From: Erythrobacter ani | GTDB taxonomy: Bacteria > Pseudomonadota > Alphaproteobacteria > Sphingomonadales > Sphingomonadaceae | Assembly: GCF_019204025.1 (NCBI RefSeq) | Contig: NZ_JAGSPB010000001.1 | Span: 310,001-374,000, forward strand | DNA length: 64,000 nt | Reading direction: 5' to 3' | Shown: positions 9,005-17,976 of the stretch, piece after piece | Layout: every line of letters starts with the position of its first letter | Position numbering within the stretch: the stretch's first letter is position 1 | Translations under genes and position numbers: made by a program | Notes under the pieces: model-generated | Seen by the model: the letters and a program-made list of their open reading frames with translations, nothing else | Databases searched by the model: none | Told to the model about the DNA's origin: nothing

Positions 9005-10027
9005 TCAGGCGGTCGCCGCCTGCGCCAGCCAGTCGAATACCGGCAGGTCTTTCGAGGCCAACCATTCAGCGTTGTAAAGCGTGGAAAGATACCGAAATCC
9101 GGTATCGCATAGAATGGTGGCGACCTGCGGATTGTCGCGCCCTTCCGCGACCAGTTGCTTGCCCAGCGCAATCGCGCCCGCAACGTTGATACCCGACGAA
9201 AGCCCAAGGCAAAGCCCTTCCTCGCGCAGCATACGCTCGACCCAGACCAGGCCTTCCTCATCGGAAATCCGGAATTGAGTGTCGATCGGCGCACCTTCGA
9301 GATTGGCGGTAATGCGGCCCTGCCCGATCCCTTCGGCAACCGAGGATCCTTCGCTTTTCAGCTCGCCGTGAGCAAAGTAATTGTAAAGCGCTGCGCCGTG
9401 CGGATCGGTAAGCGCGATACGAACGTTCTCGTCTTTTTCCTTGAGGCCCATGCCTACCCCGGCGATCGTGCCGCCGGTGCCTGCGGCGCAGGTGAACCCG
9501 TCTATCCTGCCGCCAGTCTGGTGCCACAATTCCTGGGCTGTCCCTTCGATATGAGCTTTACGATTGGCGACATTGTCGAACTGTCCGGCCCAAATCGCGC
9601 CTTCGGTTTCCTCTGCCATACGCCGCGAGACATGCTGGAAATGCGCCGGGTCGGCATATTTCGTCGGTGGCACCAGGACGAGCTGGGCACCAAGCGCCCG
9701 CAGTGTGTCCATCTTCTCCTTGGACTGGTTATCGGGCATCACAATGACCGTCTTGTACCCCAGCGCGTTGGCGACCAGAGCAATGCCGATGCCGGTATTG
9801 CCGGCCGTGCCTTCGATCACGGTCCCGCCGGGCTTCAGCTCGCCGCGCTCCTCAGCGTCGCGGATCATGTAGAGGGCAGCGCGATCCTTTACCGACGATC
9901 CGGGATTGGCGAATTCGCACTTGCCCCAGATGTCACATCCAGCCGTTTCGCTGGGACCGGCAAGTCGGACGAGCGGAGTATTTCCGATCAGGGCGAGTGT
10001 ATCGCCGAAAGGTTGGGTGATGTTCAT
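9005..10027 (-). CDS. cysK: Cysteine synthase A (PLP-dependent)
   Basis: This enzyme makes L-cysteine from O-acetylserine and sulfide in the cytoplasm. The 340-residue fold-type II protein shows the PLP lysine in NPGSSVKDRA (Lys47), the phosphate- and substrate-binding loop EGTAGNTG (72-79), and the glycine-rich GTGGTIAG loop. All are standard for the CysK/CBS family. The C-terminus is close to CysK length with no CBS regulatory domain. Among paralogues CysK fits best, but a related PLP beta-synthase is possible. A ferredoxin gene lies 41 bp upstream. Confidence 0.88.
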   Translation of the reverse strand: MNITQPFGDTLALIGNTPLVRLAGPSETAGCDIWGKCEFANPGSSVKDRAALYMIRDAEERGELKPGGTVIEGTAGNTGIGIALVANALGYKTVIVMPDNQSKEKMDTLRALGAQLVLVPPTKYADPAHFQHVSRRMAEETEGAIWAGQFDNVANRKAHIEGTAQELWHQTGGRIDGFTCAAGTGGTIAGVGMGLKEKDENVRIALTDPHGAALYNYFAHGELKSEGSSVAEGIGQGRITANLEGAPIDTQFRISDEEGLVWVERMLREEGLCLGLSSGINVAGAIALGKQLVAEGRDNPQVATILCDTGFRYLSTLYNAEWLASKDLPVFDWLAQAATA

Positions 10028-10068
10028 GACCGGGATTTAGGGCCTTCGCCCCGCCCCCGCAAACAACA

Positions 10069-10386
10069 TTAATCTTCTTCGGCGATAGTTACCTTGAGCC
10101 CGTCCAATTCGGCCGTGAAGGGGATCTGGCACGACAGGCGCGAATTCTCGGTTCGATGCTCGGATGATTCCAGCAGGTCGTCTTCGTCCTCGCTCATCGC
10201 CGGGAGCTTGTCGGTCGCACCGCCATCGATGTGGATGTGGCAGGTTGCGCAGGAACAGCACCCACCGCACAGCGCAAGAAGTTCATCGAAACCATTGTCG
10301 CGGATGGCTTCCATCACCGTCAGGCCGTCCTCAACCTCGATCTCGCTCGTTTCGCCTTCGCGATTGGTGACGACCAGCTTTGGCAT
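10069..10386 (-). CDS. 2Fe-2S ferredoxin, adrenodoxin/putidaredoxin type
   Basis: This is a 105-residue electron carrier. The cluster ligands follow the vertebrate/bacterial adrenodoxin spacing C-x5-C-x2-C...C: Cys40, Cys46, Cys49 and Cys86. Two more cysteines (43, 44) sit in the loop. The protein is strongly acidic ([12 protein letters not shown] at 65-76), typical of the partner-binding helix. Partners are usually a ferredoxin reductase with a cytochrome P450 or Fe-S assembly; none is encoded next to it. It is probably transcribed with cysK downstream. Confidence 0.9.
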   Translation of the reverse strand: MPKLVVTNREGETSEIEVEDGLTVMEAIRDNGFDELLALCGGCCSCATCHIHIDGGATDKLPAMSEDEDDLLESSEHRTENSRLSCQIPFTAELDGLKVTIAEED

Positions 10387-10496
10387 GGATTCGAATTCCT
10401 TTTTGACTCAGGTTGAGCGCAAGAATGCGCGCTATCGCTAAAACAGCCGCGCTGCTAGGACGTTCCGAATTCCAACGCAAGCTAAGGAAATGATGA

Positions 10497-11114
10497 GTGG
10501 GGCTGACGGCGCGGCAGATCAAGAGCGGATTGGACACATTGGCGAGCTCCGATCCCAAACTCGCCGCCGAGCTAGAGCGCGTCGGCTATCCAGAACCGCG
10601 GATGAGAGAGCGCGGCTACATGACACTCCTGCGAACGATCGTCGGGCAACAGGTTTCTGTCGCGGCGGCCAGCTCCATGTGGAACAAGCTGGAGGCGGAA
10701 CTTGGTGCGAATTTCACATGCATCGACCTGCTGAGCCGCGACTTCGATACCCTTCGCGCCTGCGGGTTGTCACGTCAGAAACAGGGCTATGCGAGAAGCC
10801 TGTGCGAGCTGGTCGACGCCGGGGAGATCGACTTTCATTCGCTTCCAACCGACGACGAAGCTGCCATCGAGGAGCTGACCCGGATCAAGGGCATCGGGCG
10901 CTGGTCGGCTGAGATATACCTTCTGTTCGCTGAAGGTCGCGCCGACATCTGGCCAGCCGGTGATCTCGCGGTGCAGGAAGGCGTGAAACGCCTGCTGGAA
11001 CTGAACGAACGCCCGACTGAAAAGGCCGCTCGCGAGATCGGCGGGAGATGGTCCCCGCACAGAGGCGCGATGGCGATCTTCACCTGGCATTATTACGCCA
11101 ATCCAGCGCTTTAA
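10497..11114 (+). CDS. DNA-3-methyladenine glycosylase II-like (AlkA, HhH-GPD family)
   Basis: This base-excision repair glycosylase is expected to remove alkylated purines. Its 205 residues comprise the HhH-GPD core without the N-terminal domain of E. coli AlkA. The helix-hairpin-helix is at about 127-140 (IKGIGRWSAE), followed by the catalytic aspartate Asp156 in PAGDLAV. I use the GTG at 10497, with AAGGA 8 nt upstream. The two ATGs just before it are out of frame. There are no Cys ligands for an Fe-S cluster, which separates it from the Nth/MutY branch. Confidence 0.88.
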   Translation: MGLTARQIKSGLDTLASSDPKLAAELERVGYPEPRMRERGYMTLLRTIVGQQVSVAAASSMWNKLEAELGANFTCIDLLSRDFDTLRACGLSRQKQGYARSLCELVDAGEIDFHSLPTDDEAAIEELTRIKGIGRWSAEIYLLFAEGRADIWPAGDLAVQEGVKRLLELNERPTEKAAREIGGRWSPHRGAMAIFTWHYYANPAL

Positions 11115-11212
11115 TACGGCTATCGGTTTGGCTTGCAGGCTCTGCGCCCATGTGTACGGTGCCTCCAATGCATTTCGCGTAACACTGGCTTGATTTGGAG
11201 GGTCTCAAAACC

Positions 11213-13297
11213 ATGTTTCATTCTGCAAAATCCGCTCGCATGCTTGCCGCCTCGGTGGCGGCTCTTGCACTGTCAGCTCCGGCAATCCTGTCGGCTGACC
11301 ACCATGCCAATTCAACTGCTCAGAACGGAGCCTCGATGACGTCTACTGCCGAAGCCACTCCCCTGATCCCTCGCGACGCGCTGTTCGGAAACCCGACCAA
11401 AGCGCAAGGTCGCCTGAGCCCCGATGGCCAGTGGCTGAGCTGGCTCGCGCCCAAGGATGGGGTGCTCAACATCTGGGTCGCCCCGCGCGATAATCCGGAC
11501 GATGCCAAAGCGATGACGTCTTCGACCGACCGCCCCATTCGCCAGCATTTCTGGGCACCGGACGGCAAGAGTGTCAATTATATCCAGGACAAGGGAGGCG
11601 ACGAGAATTTCCTGCTGTACAAGGTGGATGTAGCGACCGGCGAAGAGACCACGCTGACACCGTTCGAAAACACCCGTGTGCAGATCATTGGCACCTCGGA
11701 GACGATCAAGGACAGCATCCTGGTTGGCCTGAACAACCGCAACCCGCAATTTCACGACGTTTATATGCTCAACCTCAACACGGGTGAGAGCGAGCTGGTT
11801 CTCCAGAATGAAAGCTATGCAGGTTTCATGGCCGACGACACGCTGACCGTGCGTATGGCATTCCGGCAAAACGCCGAGGGTGGGACCGACTATTTCAAGG
11901 TCACGGACAACGTGGTCGCCAATGAACCGTTCGAGGCCACGGCGATGGAAGATTCCCTCACGACCAGCCCCGCAGGATATACCACGGACGGCTCGACTCT
12001 TTACTGGATCGACAGCCGGGGACGCAACACGGCTGCACTTTATGCTCAAGATACCGCGACCGGTGAGAAAACCATGATCGCCGAGGATGACAAGGCCGAT
12101 CTGGGCGGCACGATCCGCGATCCGAAGACCGGCGAGGTCGAGGCGTATTCCGTCAATTACCTCCAGAACGAATGGGTCGCGATCGATCCCGATCTGAAGG
12201 CGTCGATGGAATGGCTCGATGAACGGCTCGATGGTGAGTTCGGAATTTCGAGCCGCACCGATGACGACCAGACCTGGATCGTCTGGAATGACCCGCTGAC
12301 CGCACCGAGTGCGACCTATATCTATGATCGCGCCGCGAGCACGCTGACGCCGTTCTACGTTGCCCGGCCTGAGCTTGAAGGCGCGCCGCTCCAGCCGATG
12401 CAAACGGTTGAGATCACGAGCCGCGACGGGCTGACACTTCCGTCATACCTCACCCTGCCGCCGGGCTCGGACACGGACGGCGATGGCCGGCCCGATGAAG
12501 CGGTGCCGATGGTATTGCTCGTCCATGGCGGCCCTTGGGCGCGCGACGAGTACGGGTTCAATTCCGCACACCAGATGCTCGCGAACCGCGGCTATGCCGT
12601 GCTCAGCACGAATTTCCGCGGCAGCACCGGTTTCGGCAAGGATTTCCTCAATGCTGGGAACAAGCAATGGGGCTTGAAGATGCACGATGACCTGATCGAC
12701 GCGACCGATTGGGCCATTTCCGAAGGCATCACGAGCGAAAGCCAAGTTGCCATCATGGGCGGATCATATGGTGGCTACGCGACGCTCGCAGGCCTGACCT
12801 TCACGCCGGACAAGTTTGCATGCGGTGTCGATATCGTCGGCCCTTCGAACCTCGAAACGCTGCTCAGCACGATCCCGCCTTACTGGGCACCGCTGGTGAA
12901 GATCTTCCACGAGCGCATGGGCGACCCGAACACGGAGGAAGGCCTGGCCCTGCTCAAGGCGGCAAGCCCGCTTTACAAAGCGGACCAGATTACCAAGCCG
13001 CTGCTGATCGCGCAGGGCGCCAATGACCCGCGCGTGAAGCAATCGGAAAGCGACCAGATCGTCGGCGCAATGAAGGAAGCCGGGATCCCGGTTACCTACG
13101 TCCTCTATCCCGATGAAGGGCACGGCTTTGCCAAGCCTGCGAACAATATTGCGTTCTTCGGCATCGCGGAAAACTTCTTGTCGGAATGCCTTGGCGGACG
13201 CGCAGAGCCGCTCGGCGATGTGCTCGAGCCGTCGACCGCCGAAATCGTCGAAGGGGCAGAACACGTCAAAGGTCTGCAGGACGCCCTTGGAAGCTGA
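11213..13297 (+). CDS. Secreted S9 family peptidase (prolyl oligopeptidase / dipeptidyl aminopeptidase type)
   Basis: This is a 694-residue exported serine peptidase. A Sec signal peptide spans about residues 1-33 and ends in a small-residue cleavage region. A beta-propeller-like region follows (about 50-390), then the alpha/beta-hydrolase domain. The catalytic triad is visible: Ser518 in GGSYGGY, Asp605 in GANDPR, His637 in EGHGF. I prefer the ATG at 11213, with GGAGG 11 nt upstream, over a TTG at 11195 that adds six residues before the signal. It probably trims Pro- or Ala-containing peptides in the periplasm. A strong terminator follows. Confidence 0.93.
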   Translation: MFHSAKSARMLAASVAALALSAPAILSADHHANSTAQNGASMTSTAEATPLIPRDALFGNPTKAQGRLSPDGQWLSWLAPKDGVLNIWVAPRDNPDDAKAMTSSTDRPIRQHFWAPDGKSVNYIQDKGGDENFLLYKVDVATGEETTLTPFENTRVQIIGTSETIKDSILVGLNNRNPQFHDVYMLNLNTGESELVLQNESYAGFMADDTLTVRMAFRQNAEGGTDYFKVTDNVVANEPFEATAMEDSLTTSPAGYTTDGSTLYWIDSRGRNTAALYAQDTATGEKTMIAEDDKADLGGTIRDPKTGEVEAYSVNYLQNEWVAIDPDLKASMEWLDERLDGEFGISSRTDDDQTWIVWNDPLTAPSATYIYDRAASTLTPFYVARPELEGAPLQPMQTVEITSRDGLTLPSYLTLPPGSDTDGDGRPDEAVPMVLLVHGGPWARDEYGFNSAHQMLANRGYAVLSTNFRGSTGFGKDFLNAGNKQWGLKMHDDLIDATDWAISEGITSESQVAIMGGSYGGYATLAGLTFTPDKFACGVDIVGPSNLETLLSTIPPYWAPLVKIFHERMGDPNTEEGLALLKAASPLYKADQITKPLLIAQGANDPRVKQSESDQIVGAMKEAGIPVTYVLYPDEGHGFAKPANNIAFFGIAENFLSECLGGRAEPLGDVLEPSTAEIVEGAEHVKGLQDALGS

Positions 13298-13345
13298 GGA
13301 TCGAAGCAAACCTAGCTGACATTGCTGTCAATTGCTGACAAACCG

Positions 13346-13383
13346 ATCGCCCGGAGATAGACCTCCGGGCGATTTTGTTTTTT
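13346..13383 (+). terminator. Rho-independent terminator after the S9 peptidase gene
   Basis: A perfect 11-bp stem (13346-13356 with 13363-13373), a 6-nt loop, and a T-rich tract interrupted once by G (through 13383). The Shine-Dalgarno sequence of the next gene starts at 13384, directly after the T tract. Confidence 0.93.
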
Positions 13384-13394
13384 GGAGGGATCAG

Positions 13395-14210
13395 ATGAGC
13401 GCGACAGAGCAGCGGCGCAGCATTTTCATAACTGGCGGCGCTTCGGGCATCGGCCGGGCGACGGCGCGATACTTTGGTGAGCGAGGCTGGTTCATCGGAA
13501 TTTCCGATGTTAACGAGAGCGGAATGGAAGACACGCTCGGCCTGATCCCCGGCGGATACAAATACATGCACAAACTCGATGTACGTGACCGCGATGCATG
13601 GGACGTCGCGCTCGAAGCCTTTTCAACCGCGGCAGGCGGACGGATCGATGCGGTGGTGAACAATGCCGGGATCGGCACAGGCGGCCCGCTGGCCGAGCTT
13701 GAGCAGGATGAAATCGAACGGTGTCTCGATATTAATCTCAAGGGTGTGTTGTGGGGCGCGCAGGCGGCGTACCCCTATCTCAAGAGAACCGCGCCGGGAT
13801 CATGCCTCGTCAATATTGCAAGTGCAGCGGGCATTACCGGTGGCAGCGGGATGAGCGTCTACAGCGCCACGAAATTCGCCGTGCGCGGAATTGCAGAAAG
13901 CCTTGATGCCGAATGGGCGCCCGACGACATTACGGTGTGCTCGATATGCCCAAGCTTCATCGAGACGCCGCTACTCGACGGCACTGGCAACCGCCATTCG
14001 AATGAGGCTGTGCGCGACCGCGTGAAGGCGGCGGGGCTAGAAATCACCCCTGTGGAAGAAGTCGCCGAGACAATCTGGCGTGCGGTCCACGGGCAGGAGA
14101 TGCATTACATCGTCGGCAAGACCGCGCGGCAGCTCAATTTTGCCAAGCGCTGGATGCCGGGTAAAATCCGTAAGCAACAACGCAAGGCGGCATCGCTGCT
14201 AGGAAAGTGA
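13395..14210 (+). CDS. SDR family NAD(P)-dependent oxidoreductase
   Basis: This is a 271-residue classical short-chain dehydrogenase. It has the cofactor motif TGGASGIG (13-20), the NNAG structural motif, and the catalytic Tyr156/Lys160 in YSATK with the upstream serine. The substrate cannot be told from sequence. I start at the ATG at 13395, preceded by GGAGGGA at 13384-13390. An upstream TTG would place the N-terminus inside the terminator. The C-terminal 40 residues are basic. The gene ends one base before the convergent pterin dehydratase stop. Confidence 0.93.
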   Translation: MSATEQRRSIFITGGASGIGRATARYFGERGWFIGISDVNESGMEDTLGLIPGGYKYMHKLDVRDRDAWDVALEAFSTAAGGRIDAVVNNAGIGTGGPLAELEQDEIERCLDINLKGVLWGAQAAYPYLKRTAPGSCLVNIASAAGITGGSGMSVYSATKFAVRGIAESLDAEWAPDDITVCSICPSFIETPLLDGTGNRHSNEAVRDRVKAAGLEITPVEEVAETIWRAVHGQEMHYIVGKTARQLNFAKRWMPGKIRKQQRKAASLLGK

Positions 14211-14516
14211 TCAGCTGACCAGCCTGTCAATTGCCCGCGCCAATTTGGCGTCGCGGTGCGACAGGCCGCCTTGCGTGCCAGCATCATGGGTCGTGAGCGT
14301 GATCTCGACCTTGGCATACACGTTGAACCATTCCGGGTGGTGATCGTGCGCATCCGCCAGCAGTGCGACGCGGCTCATGAAGCCCCATGCTTCGGAGAAA
14401 TCACCGAACTGGAATGTGCGAATTATCGCCTTGCCTTCGCGGGTCAGCTCCCAGTCGGGATGATCCGACAGAAGCGTCTCGCGTTCCTTGTCATCGAGCT
14501 CTGGAACATTGGCCAT
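14211..14516 (-). CDS. phhB: 4a-hydroxytetrahydrobiopterin dehydratase
   Basis: Pterin-4-alpha-carbinolamine dehydratase recycles the oxidised pterin cofactor of aromatic amino acid hydroxylases. At 101 residues it is full length. It carries the family pattern HHPEW (59-63), NVY, and THD (76-78). No phenylalanine hydroxylase gene is in the window. The stop abuts that of the convergent SDR gene with no space between. The first ATG is used; GGGGAG-like sequence lies upstream on the minus strand. Confidence 0.93.
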   Translation of the reverse strand: MANVPELDDKERETLLSDHPDWELTREGKAIIRTFQFGDFSEAWGFMSRVALLADAHDHHPEWFNVYAKVEITLTTHDAGTQGGLSHRDAKLARAIDRLVS

Positions 14517-14576
14517 TGGGAAACTCCTAGGGGAGAGTGTTGTTAGCAGGGTTGCTTTTGCCTAACGCACATCTCG

Positions 14577-15188
14577 ATGCAAGGTTCTGCCACTCCTTCC
14601 CTTTCGTCGAAAGACCTCGCCTGCCGCCGCGGCGACAGAGTGCTTTTTCGTGGTCTTTCGTTCGATTTGCAGGCAGGCGACGCGATGCATGTGACAGGCG
14701 CCAATGGCACCGGGAAGACGACACTCATTCGCGCTTTGGCAGGTCTGATCACGCCCTATGGCGGCAGCGTGGTGAGCGAAGGAGCAGTCGGACTGCTGGA
14801 CGAGCGCACCGGGCTCGATCCCGACCAGCCGCTGGGTACGGCGCTGCATTTTTGGGAAAGCGTGGACCGGTGCACCGATCCTTTCGCGACATTCGCGCTG
14901 CTCGGGCTGGAGCCGCTGCTTGATGTGCCGGTGCGCTACCTTTCGACGGGACAAAGGAAGCGAGCAGGCCTCGCCGCGTTGGTGAACCGCAAGGTGCCGA
15001 TCTGGCTGCTCGACGAGCCGCTGAGCGGGCTCGATGCGCGTGCCATTGACCAAGTCACCGCGCTCATAAGTCAGCATGTCAACGAAGGTGGGATCGCGCT
15101 GATCGCCTCGCATCAGCCGTTGGCGATAGGAGAACTTACGACGCTCGCGATCGAGCCATACGTTCCCGCTGCGGAAACCGCTTCATGA
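14577..15188 (+). CDS. ccmA: Haem exporter ATP-binding protein CcmA
   Basis: CcmA is the ATPase of the CcmABCD system that releases haem-loaded CcmE for cytochrome c maturation. The protein has 203 residues. Walker A is GANGTGKT (41-48), the ABC signature LSTGQ is at 122-126, and Walker B with catalytic Glu is IWLLDEP (142-148). Its stop overlaps the ccmB start as ATGA, which together with size favours CcmA over other small ABC ATPases. Confidence 0.92.
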   Translation: MQGSATPSLSSKDLACRRGDRVLFRGLSFDLQAGDAMHVTGANGTGKTTLIRALAGLITPYGGSVVSEGAVGLLDERTGLDPDQPLGTALHFWESVDRCTDPFATFALLGLEPLLDVPVRYLSTGQRKRAGLAALVNRKVPIWLLDEPLSGLDARAIDQVTALISQHVNEGGIALIASHQPLAIGELTTLAIEPYVPAAETAS

Positions 15189-15835
15189 TCGGCGCCCTGT
15201 TGAAACGCGACCTTGGCAAGTTCTTCCCCTTCGCCGGCGGAGGGGCCGCGCTGCCGGTCGTCTTCTTTGTCGCGGTTGCAATGCTCTATCCCTTTGCGGT
15301 CGGCCCGGATCCGCAAATGCTCGCGAGAACGGGCGGCGGCATCGTATGGATTGCGGCACTGCTTGCAGCGATCCTTCCGCTAGAAAAACTGGTCGCGCAG
15401 GACATTGAACTCGGCGTGTTTGACCAGCTCAGGCTGCGCGGCATGACAGAAGAGACAATGATGGTTGTGCGCCTGTTCGCGCACTGGCTCAGCTTCGGCC
15501 CACCGTTGATCCTGGCCGCTTTCCCTGCCGCTGCCCTGCTCGCGCTGGATGGGCCGGCCCTTCACCTGCTGCTACTCGGCCTGATTGCCGGCACGCCGGG
15601 CCTCGCCGCAATCGGCCTGATGATCGCCTCGCTCACCGCATCTCTGCGTGCAGGCGCAGCGCTTTCGGGTCTGCTGCTGATCCCCCTCGCCCTGCCCATA
15701 CTGATTTTTGGCGCGGGAGCATTGGCCCGTCAGGATCAAGCAAGCCTCGGCTTCGTTGTTGCTACGAGCCTTCTGCTGGTGGCGATTGCGCCGTTCGCAG
15801 CGGGCGCCGCAATCAGAGCCGCAAGGGACGTTTAA
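15185..15835 (+). CDS. ccmB: Haem exporter membrane subunit CcmB
   Basis: CcmB is the permease partner of CcmA in the inner membrane. Its 216 residues form about six hydrophobic segments. The cytoplasmic stretch DQLRLRGMTEETM is typical of CcmB. The ATG overlaps the ccmA stop. No ccmC, ccmD, ccmE or ccmF gene follows, so the rest of the pathway must be elsewhere. Confidence 0.9.
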   Translation: MIGALLKRDLGKFFPFAGGGAALPVVFFVAVAMLYPFAVGPDPQMLARTGGGIVWIAALLAAILPLEKLVAQDIELGVFDQLRLRGMTEETMMVVRLFAHWLSFGPPLILAAFPAAALLALDGPALHLLLLGLIAGTPGLAAIGLMIASLTASLRAGAALSGLLLIPLALPILIFGAGALARQDQASLGFVVATSLLLVAIAPFAAGAAIRAARDV

Positions 15836-16498
15836 TTGCTCGAACCAAGAGACCAGATCGCTGCCAATATCCGGCTGCGGCGGATCGGCAACGGCCTGCT
15901 GCTGTTCTCGGCGCTCGCTTTTGGGGCGAAAGCGTTGATCCATACCGAGGTGCAAGCGCGTTTCACCCCGATAGTGATCTTTCATGCGGCAGTAATGCTG
16001 GCGTGGCTCGCGCTTTTCGCAAACCAGGCCTCGCTTGCCGCATGGAAGCGGTTTGGTTTGCACAAGACGCTTGGGCGGGCGTCGGTATTGCTGGTCGCAG
16101 CGATGGTGGCTTCAGGCGTGATAATCTCATGGAAGATCGGACAGGAACTCGGCCGGTTCGAGGTCACCATTGTGAACGTCGCCGCATTCGTGACGTTCGT
16201 ACCTCTGTATTGCGCGGGCATCTATTTTGCGCGCAAGCGGAGGATCCACGCACACAGGCAAGCAATGCTGATCGGCACGCTTGCACTGATGACCCCCGCC
16301 TATGCCCGCGTTATCCAGGTGCTCGGCCTGCCTGACCCGCTCGCGATAGTCGTCCAACTGACGATTACCGTCCTGATGGCGATCAGCTATGAATGGCTGA
16401 CGATGGGCCGGTTGACGCAAGAGGTCCAGGCCATGCTGGGCTATTCGGTCGCGGTGGTGATCGTCATGGTCGCTGTCCTTGCGGCATTTTTCCTTTAA
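15836..16498 (+). CDS. Seven-TM-like membrane protein with conserved-looking histidines
   Basis: This is a 220-residue integral membrane protein with about six or seven hydrophobic segments. Histidines lie at helix ends: FHAAVMLAW near 50, GLHKTLGR near 75, and HAHRQAM near 136. The pattern recalls DUF2306/b561-like haem membrane families, but I cannot confirm membership. The only start before conserved hydrophobic sequence is TTG at 15836, immediately after the ccmB stop, which suggests coupling to ccmAB. The 3' end overlaps the convergent phosphatidyltransferase gene by 4 bp. Confidence 0.7.
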   Translation: MLEPRDQIAANIRLRRIGNGLLLFSALAFGAKALIHTEVQARFTPIVIFHAAVMLAWLALFANQASLAAWKRFGLHKTLGRASVLLVAAMVASGVIISWKIGQELGRFEVTIVNVAAFVTFVPLYCAGIYFARKRRIHAHRQAMLIGTLALMTPAYARVIQVLGLPDPLAIVVQLTITVLMAISYEWLTMGRLTQEVQAMLGYSVAVVIVMVAVLAAFFL

Positions 16499-17058
16499 GC
16501 GCCTGCGCCGCGCCCCCTGATGAGAAATACACTGCCGATGTCAGCCCGAAATTGTCGCAGCCGCAGCGTCGCGATGATGGATTCGAGATTGGCAGCGATG
16601 CCAACGGCGAAGACAGCTATCAGGAATTCTCGCGAATATCCGGCAGCGTAGAGAAAGACGATAAACAACGCTGCGAGGACCGCGCTGAGCTTCGACAGAT
16701 ACAAGTGGTAGGCTGGCAGCACACCGAACTTAGCCAGGCATGCGATTGCCGCGGCGGTGTATGTTGCGAGGAAGGCATAGAGCCAGCCTATGTCCGGCTG
16801 CAAAGTCGCTCGCTCGAATATGTAAAGTCCCAGAAGGGCCGCGATCGTGGTCAGCGCGTCGGCAATCGTATCGAGCCGCGCTCCGCGACGGGACGCCGTC
16901 CCCATCCACCTCGAAATCGGACCGTCCGCAGCATCGGTCGCGATACTGATAATGAGCAGAATGAAAAACGCATCGCGCACCCCGGCAAGCGCTACACCCG
17001 CTACGACCGGCGCAGCCGCTATGCGATAGATAGTGAGTAAGTCTGCAAACGAACGCAT
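16495..17058 (-). CDS. CDP-alcohol phosphatidyltransferase family protein
   Basis: This 187-residue inner-membrane enzyme transfers a phosphatidyl group from CDP-diacylglycerol to an alcohol. The signature D-x2-D-G-x2-[A]-R-x8-G-x3-D-x3-D is visible from DAADGPISR to GARLDTIAD (about 42-66), with Ser in place of the usual Ala before Arg. About five or six membrane segments follow. It is smaller than typical PgsA or PssA, and the head group cannot be deduced. It is the distal gene after map on this strand. Confidence 0.85.
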   Translation of the reverse strand: MRSFADLLTIYRIAAAPVVAGVALAGVRDAFFILLIISIATDAADGPISRWMGTASRRGARLDTIADALTTIAALLGLYIFERATLQPDIGWLYAFLATYTAAAIACLAKFGVLPAYHLYLSKLSAVLAALFIVFLYAAGYSREFLIAVFAVGIAANLESIIATLRLRQFRADIGSVFLIRGRGAGA

Positions 17059-17097
17059 ATGACCCCGCCTGCGCCGTAATATCAGGTCACCCGATCA

Positions 17098-17925
17098 TCA
17101 ATAAGGCGGCTTATTGCGCCCCGTCGGACTTTCGGTGAATATCTCGACCCCGTCTTCGGTTATCGCCAGGCTATGCTCGAACTGAGCGGACAAGGATTTG
17201 TCGCGCGTGACGGCGGTCCAGCCATCACCCAGCACCTTCGCCCACGGCTTGCCGAGATTGATCATCGGTTCGATCGTAAAGAACATGCCGGGTTTCAGCT
17301 CAGGGCCGGTCCCGGCTTTTCCAGCATGGACCACTTCGGGTGCATCGTGGAACAACCGCCCGAGGCCATGGCCGCAAAATTCGCGCACCACGCCGTAACG
17401 AAACTGTTTCGCATGCGCTTCGATCGCCGCCCCGATATCGCCAAGCCTAGCGCCAGGTTTGCTTGCTGCCTCGATGCCGAGCATCAGGCAGTCATAGGTG
17501 ACATCGACCAGGCGCTTCGCCTTGATAGATGGCTCTCCCGCGAAGAACATGCGCGAGGTATCGCCGTGCCAGCCATCCAGCAGCGGCGTAACGTCGACAT
17601 TCAGGATGTCGCCTTCCTTCAGCACCTTGTCACTGGGTATTCCGTGGCAAATGACATGGTTGATCGAGATGCAGCTCGAATGGGCATACCCGCGGTAACC
17701 CAGTGTCGCTGGCACCGCGCCTGCATCCAGCATCATTTCGCGAATGCGGTCGTCGATCTGCGCCGTGGTGACACCTGGCACCACAAGGTTCGCGACTTCG
17801 TCGAGGATAATCGCGGCCAGTCGCCCGGCCTTGCGCATGCCTTCAAAGCCCTCTTCTGTGTGCAGCTTGATCGTTCCGTCGCGGTAGACGGTGTCGCTGC
17901 TCTCTACGAGTTGGTATTCTGCCAT
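17098..17925 (-). CDS. map: Type I methionine aminopeptidase
   Basis: This enzyme removes the initiator methionine from new proteins. The 275-residue protein has the pita-bread fold. The five metal ligands are visible: Asp111, Asp122, His186, Glu219 and Glu250. The Cys/His-containing substrate pocket GHGLG is at 185-189. An N-terminal extension of about 25 residues precedes the family core, common in alphaproteobacteria. The ATG at 17925 is the first in frame. Confidence 0.96.
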   Translation of the reverse strand: MAEYQLVESSDTVYRDGTIKLHTEEGFEGMRKAGRLAAIILDEVANLVVPGVTTAQIDDRIREMMLDAGAVPATLGYRGYAHSSCISINHVICHGIPSDKVLKEGDILNVDVTPLLDGWHGDTSRMFFAGEPSIKAKRLVDVTYDCLMLGIEAASKPGARLGDIGAAIEAHAKQFRYGVVREFCGHGLGRLFHDAPEVVHAGKAGTGPELKPGMFFTIEPMINLGKPWAKVLGDGWTAVTRDKSLSAQFEHSLAITEDGVEIFTESPTGRNKPPY

Positions 17926-17976
17926 GCCTGACCATGTAGCGAAGGTGACGGCGGATTTCCACTTCGTGGCCGAAAT

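Noticed and set aside
11312..12403. 363-codon antisense frame within the S9 peptidase gene
   Set aside because: A high-GC shadow of a strongly conserved gene; the translated product has no recognisable fold.
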